A DNA stretch of 64,000 nt. It comes from Chionis minor (taxonomy: Eukaryota > Chordata > Aves > Charadriiformes > Chionididae). Shown piece after piece: positions 51,314-61,835 of this stretch. The notes under the pieces are model-generated. The model saw only the letters and a program-made list of their open reading frames with translations, was not told where the DNA came from and searched no databases. The translations under genes and the position numbers were made by a program. The stretch is taken from the NCBI GenBank assembly GCA_013398295.1, contig VZSF01011146.1, positions 62,684 to 126,683 of the forward strand, given 5' to 3'. Position 1 is the first letter of the stretch. Each line of letters starts with the position of its first letter.

Positions 51314-54300
51314 GGAGGAACGTGCATTTCAGGAACCAAACCTGAAGTGCGAATGCAGCTCTACTGAACTAAGCAAATACAAAGCCCTGTGCAGACTCTG
51401 GTGGTGCCGGGTAAAACCTGCTTCCCACCTGCTCGAGCCAAAGCAACAGGTTTTGCCACAGATCCAGGCTCCTGTTCTCAATGAAACCAGCGTGTCCCTC
51501 CCCTGCTTGTCACAGCTCTATTTATTCCAGTCTCCCTGCAGAGCAGACTCCTTGCTGCCTCGTATGCCGTGATGGGGCTGTGTAGTCATGTGAGAGCCGG
51601 GCAGCGTTAGGACAGCAGAGCTGGGGCTGCAGGATGGCATTGCCGAGAGGGAAAGGAGAGCTGCAGCTGAGGGCGCGCAGCCCCTCGGAGCGCAGTGTCT
51701 GCAGCCTCCAGACAGGCGTATTTCTTGCCAGTATCTGAAGGCATGCCAGGATAATTCGTCTGTGACAGCCCTGCTGAGAGGAAGGTCTTGGCTGGGAGGA
51801 GGGCAGAGCCAGGGCCAGAAGAGCGGGGCAGAGGCGGGAGGGCGAGCACCGGTGAGAAGGGGCAGGGGAAGAGCTGTCACCACTGCAAAGCTGAGAGGCT
51901 GCCCAGGCAGTTTGAGGGGTTCATGGGCACTCTAACGGATCGATGCTACTCCAAATTGTTTGCAAAGGCCCGATATATAACTTTCTTCTCCTGGAAGCCA
52001 GTGACAGAGTTTGGAAAAGAACCCAGAGCAAATCAATCTTGGTTGGGTTTTTTTTTGGTTTTTTTTTTCTGGACCCAGCAAGAAACTTCATGTCCTTCTT
52101 ATGTCCCAGCCAGCGAGACAACAGCTTTGTCACCTGGTGATGGTGCATCTGGCCTCCGGAACAAGGCTCTCCTCAGGGCGTACTGGACCTGTGGTTAATT
52201 TAAAGCCACATCGCATGACTCCAGAATATCGCAGTGTATGACTGCTGCGCGCCAGGAGCAAATAACACAGGAACAAATTACCAGGGGAACCATTCAAGCA
52301 CTCCAAAGAGCAAAGAAGCTTCCTGGAAGCAATGCCATAAAATTTAAACCACCTCTAGAAAAAACTCAACGGTGGCATCTCTGCACTGGACTCCACTCAG
52401 CCCATCTCCATCCCTGTCCTAGGCCGTCTGAGAGCATCTGCACTCAGAGGACCTTCCCCTGGAAAGGACTTTGCTCTGATGGGGCAGGCATATGCCATCA
52501 GCTCCATCCTGCACTCCTTCCAGCACCCAGTTCATAGGGATCCAGTCTGTCCCCCCGTTCTTCGTTATTGCTTTGTTTCTCATTGCCAGACCCATTTTAT
52601 TGTGACTTTGATTGTGTAGGAAAGAGTCCAGACACTATGGAAATGGAACCATATAGGGACTGGACAGAGGAGGCACATGCTGGTCACCCTCTTACTTGCA
52701 CAGCAGTGGGAATATTTTCTCTCTTACACTAAGATATTTTTAAAACAGAGAATGCCGTTATTATTTGTTGTCACCCAGGATCCAGCATTGCCATTCTTGG
52801 AAACCACCGCAACGCCTCCAATGTCAGTGTCAGAAACATTATTAGTAGATTTTTTGATATCTCCCAAGATGTCCTCGGGCTAAATGGCATTTATGACTTG
52901 GAGAGGGCTGACCTTAACTCCAACCATGCCCAAGACTGCAAAGCAGAGAATGTCCCCACCAGTACTAGTGCAGCTGGGCCACGTACCTGGCCATCACAAA
53001 TGCTGCGGCTGTGAGAGACTAACTTTTAATCAAAGTTCCTCATCTGAGAGGACTGTAGAAATACAGGTGGTTCAGCAAGACCAGGCTGTGAAGGTTAAGC
53101 TCATGCAGTTATCCTGCGGTGCTGGAGAACAGGGGAAGGAGCAGAGAGAAGGGACAACATAGGTGTCTTTCCCCTTGCATGGCCATGACGTGCGTGTCCT
53201 CGCTAGTGCCCGTGCAGTTTTGTCCCTGCTGTGAGCACAGCAGGCAGGGCACGCAAAAAAGACACGGCAGACCATGCATCACCTCCGGCGGGCCAGCCTG
53301 CCAAAGGCATGGCGACACGGCATCCCCCCCACCGGCAGAGATGGCCAACGGCGCTCCATGCGCCCGCAGCCTGTTGGGATGAGGCCTCCAGGGCTCGGCT
53401 TCTTCCCCCTGGGGCAGGGTCTGCTCCTGACTCAGCCGGTTGTCTGCCAGGGCCAGCTTCTCCTCTCGACTTGGCTCTGGAAGGCAGCAGATGTTTCTCT
53501 GCCCATCTGCACAGCTGCCTGCATGCCAGCTGTGGTCAGCTGCCTGCTTTTTGTTCTGCCGCTCTTGTTTGAAGACCACAAACGCTGCCCTACTGCTGGA
53601 AGAGAGCGACCGAGTGCCGCCCACCCTGGCTGGACCTACCTGAGGGCAAAGTCTCGGAGGAAAGAAGCCTCTTCCCAAGGCAGATGCCCAACCTGAGCTC
53701 AGCACTTCGCACCGGGGTCCCGTGTCCCAGCTCCCTTCCTCAAGGATTTACCACAGTACAAGATCCCGTGGGCGCAGGGGGGAAGAGGGGACGGATCCCT
53801 GCTCTGTTGGCGAGGCCTGTGTGTCATGGCGGGTGCTAATCCTGCTGCCAGTAGCGCTCCAGCACATGGCGAGCCAGGAGGACAGCCCACAAAGCAGGAA
53901 GAGGGCTTCTCCTATCCCCCGCTGCTGTCTCCCCAGCAAGGAGCTGCAGAGCAGCGCCTCGCTCCAAGATAACCCTCCCACGCCAACAAGCTTCGCCAGG
54001 GTTGCTGCTTTAATTTCTTAAAACAAGCCTAGATCCCGTGTTTTATAAATAACTACAATGCATTTAATAGGTAGCCTTTTCATAAAGGAGCACGGTGGAT
54101 GTGTACACAGGCCCTGATGAAGCTAATAACTGCCTCTCAATGGCTTTCAGAGAGTTATTACATATTTAAGATCCAAGCTCCCTTAATCAACCACAGAGAT
54201 GCAGCTGGCAGCAGTAAATTGCCAACAACAGTTCATTACAAATAAGGAAACATTGGTTTTTCAAGGACAAAAACTGTGTCAGTTGTTCAGCAAGAGCTAA

Positions 54301-57300
54301 CCACTCTTGTCCTCACCCTTCTCCCCGCAGCTCCCCCCAGTGATGTGCTGGCACAACTCGCATCGTCCAATAACTCAACCTCACTGCCTAATCCCCTCCA
54401 CAGGGGAAATCATCAAACCAAGTTCCTAGATTTCATGACTTATTTGGGCAAAAGGCGCAGGCTGCATCCCGTGCTCACACTCCCCAGGCAAGCTACGGGC
54501 AGGATTTGTCCCACACCACCGTGACGACGTGCCGCAGGAGCACACCCACCGGCCATACTCTGGGGAGGAGAAGACCAGGTCAAGCCATAAGACACTTAGA
54601 GATGTGGTTGGGAGTGCGGGCTCTGCAGGCCTGGGGCCTGACAAGGCACTTGGGAATGATTTTTTCAGTACACACTACGTCCCTGTCTGTGTGCACAGGA
54701 CAACAGCAAGGGTCTGCAGGCACCTGGGTGCAGGACAAAGGGGAGAGGGGTCTGCAAACACCGCGTAGCCTGATTTCCTGTCTCATGACAGAAATGTGGG
54801 GGCTGTCCAGTGCCACCAAGACAAGAGCACAGCAGTTTAAGGGAGATGCACGTGGCTGGGAGATATTAAGGCTAACATTCTAGGAGTGTTCAGGAAAGTC
54901 CAAACATTGTGTGAAGGAAGAGGAGAAAAAGAGAAGACTGCTCACCCTCTTACATCTTCCCCCCTGAGGAGGGAATAACCAGCTTTCAGCCTTCTGGACC
55001 CAAAGCAACGATAACATTTCAGCCCCAGGGAACTTCTCTGCAGAACTCCACTGGAAAAGGAAACAGGCCCCCATGCCATGGTGTGACAGACGTGCTCAGC
55101 CTCCTGCTGTGGACCACGGCCAGGGCCACCTCCCATAAGGTAGACCTGGTGCCCCTTCCAAGGACCCAAGACCATGTGGCTGTATCTGGCCAGGGGAAAA
55201 CAGGCTCTAAAACCCAAGCTGGGTGCTGGAAGGAGGCCAAATAAGAGTTTAATCTTTGTTTGGTCTGTTTTGATACCTCACACTGTGCCTCCAGACATTA
55301 ACCCTGTGCAAGCCAGGGCTTGCAAGCGTGGGGGATGCACGCCGACCCACACAAACAAAGTGGGAGGGACAAAGAGAGAGATTGCGTGTCCAAAGATGAG
55401 CTGTGAAAAAGCGGAATGCTTGTTTGCTTCACCATCAGCCTGTTTTACAGGGGTCTCTCTGCCACACCAGAAGACTCTCTGCTCTTCACCTGTGCCCTAC
55501 TGCAAGGCTGACCATGCTGGAGGTTTCATTTTTTCCCTGAAGCTCCAGGCCATGGATAAAAAACTGAGCTAAAGAGGTCCCAGGGCTGACTCAGCGTTTT
55601 ATTTTTGCTGCTTCTTTAGAAATACCTTACCCAACTTCTTCTGGAAAAGAAAAGGGTAACTTAAAAAAGCAGTACCACTTAGATCTCCCCTGCCACCATC
55701 TGTATTTATTGACATTTTTAAAGGGTTCTTGAGAGCGAGGCTATCTGGTCTCTGGGGACACTTTCCCTAAAAAATCGGAGGATTTAGCTGATGTTTATGT
55801 CACTGTAGCATTTAGCTCCTAGATTTATGCTTCCAGAGAAATGCCAAAGCTGGCTTGTACAAGTCAAATTCAATGGGGCAAGAGTATCACGTCCTAAACC
55901 TGCAGCAGACACCTTTTATAAAAACAGCTAAACTATGTATTATGAACAGCAAGATCTATTGACAGAAGATTCTCCTGGCATTTACGGGTGTAACTGCATA
56001 GGTGAAATACTGGTTTAATTAGTTATCATTTAATTGTGTGTAGCGCCTTCCTCACTGACTTACTAATGGAGTAAAAACTTTTCTTTTGGGGTGGTGTGGG
56101 TGCAGGCATCTGGAATGGAGATTGTAATAGATCTCTAGTCGCAATGTTATCTCTAGAAAAACAACTGGTTTTTGAACATGAAAGAACACACAGTTTTCAT
56201 ATAGCTTTGCAGCCGCATCTGGAAGAGGTGCCCCTCCTGATTTTTGGAGACAACAAGGAGAAGAGATCCCATCAGGTGGAGAAAGGATTGCTAGACTTCT
56301 TTTGAACTATTTGACATTCGGTCAGGAGATAAAAATACACTGGCTAGATGAACGAGTGACCTCTTCTATGATCACAATAGCTGTGGTAGATGGGTGGGCA
56401 GGAAGAGCCTGCAACTACACATCTTAGAATCGTCGTCTCCATGTTCTTATCAAGAAATCTTTAATCATTAGTGGAAATGCAAGACAAGGCTGGAGTCACC
56501 TTGTTGAGGATGGCCCCTGAGGGAAGGCTGTTTCTTACACTATAAATCATAGCACCCTGACCTACATCAGTGTCTCAGAGCCCCAAGTACCTGTGCAGCA
56601 TCGCTGACACTGAGACCCAAGTCAGACATCTTTAGCTTTCCCACACCACTTGGAACAATCTGTCGTGCAAACCCACCTAACCCCTTGCAAAACACGTTTA
56701 AATGCTGTTTCTTTCACTTGCCAACACGCACCCATTGAACACACAAACTGTGCTTCAGGAGCAAGGAGCAGAAGAGCATCACTCCAAGAGGCTACCAGAC
56801 AGTGTTGGGATAAAATGTTCCATAGAAAGACCAACATCTTCTACACTACACATATTTTTTGGCTGCATCGGAATGAGATCTTTGTTTAAATGCAGAGGAG
56901 TGGCATAGCTTCAGCAGTTATACAGATATTTTTTGTGCTCTGGGAAAGGGGACATCAACAGATTGCAAAATGGGAAATGTCTCTCTGGATGCTGCAAACA
57001 AACAACATGTTACGTAATTGGGCCTTTTGGGAACCAGAGGAAGGCCTTCTCCAGAAGATCAGGGCCCTCCCAGTGCTTTCTAATTTTACTGGGACTTACC
57101 AGCAAGCCAGCCCTCTAAAAATAGAGGCTTGTACACAGTTTTCTTTCATCTTTGTGTCTCCCTGCACTGCCCTATGTTTATTGTTAGCGCCCCAGAAAAA
57201 CACATCGTACTCGATTCTATCAAGCTGATTGATACAGCCTAGAACGGCAGCACTGAAGAGGCACTAACCACCTTTAGAAAGCGCAGCAAAGCCACCTCTT

Positions 57301-59875
57301 GGCCACCAGACCATGGGAAAACCTGAAGTTTTAGAACTTTCTTGAATCAAATGTGCTGGGGAATTGCACCGTTCTACATAGCTGTGATTCAGCAGAAGCA
57401 CGGCGCTAACAAGCGATGACATAGCATTATAGGCTATAGCTCGATAATCCACATATCGTGCTAGCACATCTTCTCTATTCCCATTAGAGCAAATTCTTCT
57501 AAGGCAGGATGCCTCTCAGCAGCACCTCAACTTCAGGACCACACTACCTTTGTGCTGCAGGGCTGTCCTAAACTTGTGCCCAAACAGGGACCTGCAGGAA
57601 ATCTTCTGCAAGTCAGATTGTACCATCCAACACCTGAACATGGACTGTAGCAGCTATGGTTTAGATCAATGCCTACAGGCTTTCAGGCTCGTGAGGAAAT
57701 TGCAATTTGTACAATCAGTTTCATCCTTCTCCCAGGAAAATAAGGTATGTGCATGTCCTCTCCCACCTGAATGGAGCAAGCCCCTTGGTCAACACACAGC
57801 CCTGCAGTGGCCACCTCCTCCCACCCCATTCCCCAAGCCCTCACCTGTATCAGGCTGTAAAATCCTGAAGTGGTGCTTCCTATGTACCGTCCCTCCCTGT
57901 GATTCCAGGGAGAGACAGTTTAAAGGCAATAAAGATAGGACGACAATGCCCTGGCATCTGCACAGAAAAAAACACACTTGGGTTTCTAAGAAAGCTATTT
58001 TCCCCCTGTTTCTTGCTTGCTGTGCTCATGCTGAGATCCAGTAAGAAAAGGAAGGAAGAGGCTGGCTGCCGTGGGCAGGGCACACCAGCATGCCCCGGGA
58101 GATCGGGCAGCAGCTCCAACAGGATGTGGTCAGCCTGTTTCCAGCACACCCCTTGGTTACTGGGCTGTTGGCAAAAGTCAGCGGTGGAGGAAAGGCCACC
58201 AGCAGAGGCACGGCACAGCAGGCCCCAGCGCAACGCCAGGGAGAAAGCACTGCTCTTCCCACTGCAAAGCCCCACGTCACAGCCCCAGCATCAATGGGCA
58301 GCGCCCACACAGGCGACACGACACTACCCGTCTTTGATGAAGGACAGCACAGAGATCCTGGCCAGAGTGGTGGATCCAAGACACGGGGGAAGCCCAAGGC
58401 CCTCTCAGCACAATCACGGAGTCATGTGTTTAGCCTTCCACACAAACATGTTACATCCCAGGGGAACTGAGCTCAAACGTCAAAGTCTTCCTGCCCGTAG
58501 CCCAGTTTTGCTAGTGCTGACTGACCTGGATAAAAAGTAAAGAGCCTTCAGGGGATATCCTTGTAGCCTAGTTCATTGCATCCCTGCAGACAACTCCCTG
58601 CTTCTCACAAAATGAAAAAAAAAAATCATACAACTGCATTCCTCTCTACTACAGTTACCATTCAGCAGACAGGAACAACGGCATATCGTGTGCTCTCTAC
58701 CCTTATGTGAGCAACATGAATGTTCTGGCCTCCAGATTGCTGGAGCTGTGAAGTCCTTGCTCATTTTTTCCTGAGAAGTCAGAACTCCAACTGGTCTAAT
58801 ACCCTGCCTGAGAACTACAAATCACTTTTTTCTTTCCCCCTACTTCTAGAAGTTTTATGATTCTCCTATTTACTTCATTCTCTCTGTGCACACGGAGCAG
58901 ATACAACTAACAGAACACAAGGCCCACTCTCGGCCCTCATCATGGGTCTGTCTCAGCACCTACAAGACCAGCTGTATGATATCCAACACCCAACACCATT
59001 TGCCTCTCCCGTGACACAGCAGTGCCCTTTATCAGTGACTACTCCAAGTTCTACGTGGTGGCTTTGTGCTACAGAGTCTACTGTTGGCAGGGCCTGATCT
59101 ACACAGACTTCACGGCCGGAAGAGCCTGAGACTGGAAGAATGCAACTCCCAACCTTTGCTCCTCCCAGAGCCCCAGCTGGGCAAGAAAATGTCCTCATGA
59201 CATACCCCAGGATAGACATTTTCTACCATGATTTACTGGGCTAATTTATATTCTCCACATAATCTAATAAACAAGGCTACAGTACTAATAATTTTTCCAC
59301 CGTCCACCAAGCAACACTCGGGAGTAGCCTCCAGCAGCTTTCAGCCCCTTTTTTATTTGCAAGCAACCAAATGTGGCTGCAGTTGCATCCTAACTGTGAG
59401 GTTTCTCTGCATGAGAGTACTTTTTCAGGACGTGCATTGGACAATGACCCAGGCCTGCAGCCTTCAGAAGAGGAGGAGATGCAATGACCTTCACCAAAGC
59501 CCTGGACAGAGCATCAATGGAACAAGCTGCGGCCCAGTGCTGGATGACCTGATCCTCAAAAGGCAAGGTGAAGAAGGTACCATGATACATACGCTCAGTT
59601 TAGGCCCTTCACAAGACAGGTCCTTGTCACTGAGCGGTAACAGCCAGTTCGGTTTTGTTCCCTGCTCCACTATAGCTGAGGCTATAGAGATCTGCTCAGT
59701 GCATGGGTAGGGTGTGGGAGGCTGGGGTCACAAACCAGTCCCACCTCCCTGCTGCTGGAAGGGTGGAGTGCCCCCGAGCAGGCATCACTCTCTGGTCTGC
59801 TAGCAAGGCAGGAACGCGGTATTTCAGGCTCCCCAAAGCACATAAGGCCATTCATGGCTGACTGCAACGCGCTGG
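51314..59875. other. Intronic unique sequence next to SLC8A1 exon 2
   Basis: No CR1 and no second exon is seen in the 8.5 kb downstream of exon 2 in gene orientation. Short T-rich runs occur at about 52046-52070 and an A11 run at about 58616. An AT-rich block at 54000-54250 is listed separately. Confidence 0.55.
54000..54250. other. AT-rich unique block, possible conserved non-coding element
   Basis: The block contains GTTTTATAAATAACTACAAT, GCATTTAATAGGTAGCC, GAGAGTTATTACATATTTAA and CAGTAAATTGCCAACAACAG, lacking repeat or coding character. Of the AT-rich blocks here it looks most like a constrained non-coding element to me, but this is unproven. Confidence 0.3.
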
Positions 59876-59921
59876 CACCCAGACACCTCCAGTGCAGCTC
59901 TGGGAGCCATGTGCATTTAAT
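59876..59921 (-). terminator. Candidate intronic polyadenylation signal just after the exon 2 donor
   Basis: The minus strand has ATTAAA at 59921-59916, a common variant poly(A) hexamer. It is followed after about 26 nt by a G/U-rich stretch, GGAGGTGTCTGGGTG (59890-59876). A second signal, AATAAA, is at 59357-59352, also with G/T-rich sequence 30-50 nt further on. Such hexamers occur by chance, so this is a candidate only. Use would give an mRNA ending shortly after the in-frame stop in the donor. Confidence 0.25.
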
Positions 59922-59957
59922 TTCAGAACCAGAGACTGTAAGTAACAAATAAAACCT

Positions 59958-59966
59958 TCACTTACA
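59958..59966 (-). promoter_or_regulatory. SLC8A1: 5' splice site (donor) of SLC8A1 exon 2, with an in-frame stop inside it
   Basis: On the minus strand the exon ends ...GAG ATA GT and the intron begins GTAAGTG, a near-consensus donor. Any base starting the next exon completes a Val codon, matching the NDEIV|K junction known in NCX1. If the intron is not removed, the frame reads GTG TAA, so translation stops at 59964-59962, right after Val600. Confidence 0.93.
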
Positions 59967-61764
59967 CTATCTCATCGTTCTGGAATTCCAACTCCCCACA
60001 GGTGTCTTCAAAGTCCTCTCCTCCACCTTTGGCTGAGCCTTCAATGGTTTTGTAGGGCACAATAACATTTCCTCGTGCACCAGAGGTTCGCAACACTTTC
60101 ACTTCCATGGTCCCCACGCTTTCACTGACATGCGTTACTGGCTCCTCAAAGGTGAAGATGCCAGCATGGTCATCGTCAAAGATGGTGACAGTGGCAGTAG
60201 ACGGTGATCCCAGGCAGGCAAGTGTTGAGAGACGACTGGCCTCAAGAATGCCCTCATCTGATGCCTCAGTGCTCACACGGACATTGCTGAGATGGACCAG
60301 GAAGTTCTCATCCTCCTCAAATATGTCATCATCGATTATGCCAACACGGATTTCCTTCTGGGTCTCTCCAGGCTTGAAGACCACTGTGCCTTCAGTGAAC
60401 TCGTAGTCAGAGCCAGCATTGGCTGTCCCATCCTCTGTCCGGAAGTCAACGTACACTGTGTTGGTCAAGTCACCTCCCCGGCGAATGATGGTCAGGGCGA
60501 CAGTGCCACAGTTCTCCAGACACTGGTAGGTACCCTGCTCAAAGTAGAGCTTGCTGATGGGATCATTTTCTGCCACCTCACTGTTGACCTCATGCATGCT
60601 GACGGCTTTGCGGGCCTGGTCTGCAGCATGTCTCTTCAAGATGTTGCCAGCTCCCGTCATGAGACGAGTGGCCTGAATGCGGTAGAAGGCCCTGCTCTTC
60701 TGCTGCTGGCTCAAGACCTGGTAGTTGGCCAACTCTATAAGCTGTTCAACTTCCTTGTCGGGGTGCTTTTGTTTCAGCTCCTTCAGGATCCGAGCCATTT
60801 CCCTCCTGGCTTCCTCATCATCCTGGTCTTTCTCATCCACCTCCAACACCAATGTCCCATCCAAAAAGTTCTCCACATGAGAATTAGCAACTTTTCCATC
60901 CATCTCGATATCAGCTTTGGAGGAAGGCCGGTCACCCTCATGCTCAATGATCATGCCCCTCTGCTTGCCAGCTCGGTATTTCTTGTAGACATACTTGTAA
61001 AATAAAAGCCTCCTGTCAGCTATCCAGGCAAACACCACACAGATGGGGAAGAAGAAGAAGGTGAGCAAGCCTTCCCAAACCTCCACAATCCCAGGAGAAG
61101 ATACAGACAAAATAATGTAAAGCCAAGTATAGGCAAAGATGCTCCAGGCCGCTGTAACAAAAAACACTCGCAAGTGCTTGATCTTCCTTATCTCTCCATC
61201 CGGAACCACGTAAACACAGATCGCAATGATGACAAACATGTTAAACGCAGCACTCCCCACAATTGTGCTTGGCCCCAAGTCCCCTGCTGTGAAGCCATGG
61301 CCACAAACTTCGATAACAGACAGCAGGATCTCAGGGGCAGAGGAGCCCAAGGCCATCAGTGTAAGGTTGGAAACAGTCTCATTCCAGATCCTCACCGTGG
61401 TTTTGCTGGTCTCACCATTGGGCTTCTTGATGGTTATTTCCCGCTCTTGGGATGTAATGACTTCGATGGAGGACATGAAGCGGTCAGCTATGATAGATAC
61501 TCCCAGGAACATGTACACCATCGCTACAAAGTACACTGTTGCCCGAGCGATTTTGTCACCGAATGAGGGGTCTTGGGGTTCCCATATTGGTAAAATCACA
61601 CCCTTTTTGCAGATGTATGAGCCAGTGCACTCCTCGGTGTTGTTCGCAGGCAATTCGCTGGGGCTCTCTGCATGTATGCCGTCTGCATGGGAGAGCAACA
61701 CCAGCACAACGCTCAGGAGTTGGAAGCTCGCTGGGAAGGTGGGTGGGTGAGTTGCTCGCGACAT
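59966..61764 (-). CDS. SLC8A1: Sodium/calcium exchanger 1 (NCX1), N-terminal 599 codons plus 2 nt (partial gene)
   Basis: NCX1 is a plasma-membrane antiporter that exchanges 3 Na+ for 1 Ca2+ and is the main Ca2+ extruder in heart and other excitable cells. This exon encodes residues 1-600, the last codon (Val) being split by the intron. Visible in order are a signal peptide (about 1-32), an N-glycosylation sequon at Asn41, TM1 (about 72-94), TM2-TM3 with the alpha-1 repeat motif SNLTLMALGSSAPE (132-145) and GPSTIVGSAAFN (164-175), TM4 (about 198-220), TM5 (about 229-249) and the basic XIP segment (251-270, starting RRLLFYKY). The cytoplasmic loop follows with Calx-beta domain 1, whose acidic Ca2+-binding run is DDDIFEEDEN (478-487), then the start of Calx-beta domain 2 (from about 530). 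The sequence is near-identical to mammalian NCX1, for example GECTGSY-like and CKKGVILPIWEPQDPSFGDK segments, and clearly not NCX2 or NCX3. The start at 61764 is chosen because it precedes the signal peptide and lies inside the exon with a purine at -3. The remaining exons are outside the window. Confidence 0.97.
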
Positions 61765-61801
61765 GGCCGCTTCCACCAAACAGGTCCCAAATGTCCTCAA
61801 G
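61765..61801 (-). other. SLC8A1: 5' UTR part of SLC8A1 exon 2
   Basis: These are 37 nt between the acceptor and the ATG. The start context is GCGGCC-ATG-T, with G at -3, a fair Kozak match. The segment has no stop codon in the NCX1 frame: read back from the ATG it encodes LRTFGTCLVEAA with one extra 5' nucleotide. It is not expected to be translated in linear mRNA because upstream exons join at 61801. Confidence 0.85.
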
Positions 61802-61835
61802 CTGCAAAGACAAAAGGAAAGATGCACTAAGTGAG
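61802..61835 (-). promoter_or_regulatory. SLC8A1: 3' splice site (acceptor) of SLC8A1 exon 2
   Basis: On the minus strand a run of mostly T and C (CTTTCCTTTTGTCTTTGCAG) ends at 61802. The GCCTCAC/CTTAG stretch about 25-32 nt upstream could supply the branch-point A. The position fits the start of homology to NCX1 exon 2 with only 37 nt of 5' UTR. Confidence 0.88.

Larger units (their letters stand above)
1..59965 (-). other. SLC8A1: SLC8A1 intron 2 (5' portion; continues past the window start)
   Basis: On the minus strand everything downstream of the exon 2 donor lacks any segment resembling the next NCX1 exons. I looked for the continuation of the second Calx-beta domain after NDEIV and for the alpha-2 repeat in minus-strand frames and found neither. 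A very long intron at this position is known in vertebrate SLC8A1. The stretch holds CR1 copies, simple repeats and unique non-coding sequence, listed separately. That the whole 60 kb is one intron is an inference from the missing downstream exons. Confidence 0.8.
59966..61801 (-). other. SLC8A1: SLC8A1 large coding exon (exon 2), 1836 nt
   Basis: The exon boundaries were set from splice signals on the minus strand. The exon begins at 61801, directly after a pyrimidine-rich tract ending in TTTGCAG, and ends at 59966, directly before GTAAGTG. It contains 37 nt of 5' untranslated sequence, the start codon and 1799 nt of coding sequence. An unusually large exon holding the start codon and about 60% of the protein is the known architecture of NCX genes. 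It lies just before the mutually exclusive A and B exons, so it ends in phase 2 within the second Calx-beta domain. The length is an exact multiple of three. Confidence 0.93.

Noticed and set aside
56090..56310. 69-codon frame with TCTTCTATGATCAC-like end, considered as another CR1
   Set aside because: Only a dozen bases resemble CR1; the rest does not follow the CR1 consensus.
1..59965. Search for the next SLC8A1 exons (A/B, cassette exons, alpha-2 repeat) on the minus strand
   Set aside because: No minus-strand frame shows the expected continuation of CBD2 or the alpha-2 repeat motifs, so none is claimed.
60292..61005. 237-codon open frame on + antisense to SLC8A1
   Set aside because: It is the mirror of the highly conserved exon 2 coding sequence and has no features of its own.
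61765..61827. Upstream Met extending NCX1 by 21 residues
   Set aside because: The ATG at 61827 lies in the intron, upstream of the polypyrimidine tract and CAG acceptor; the extension reads through splice signals.
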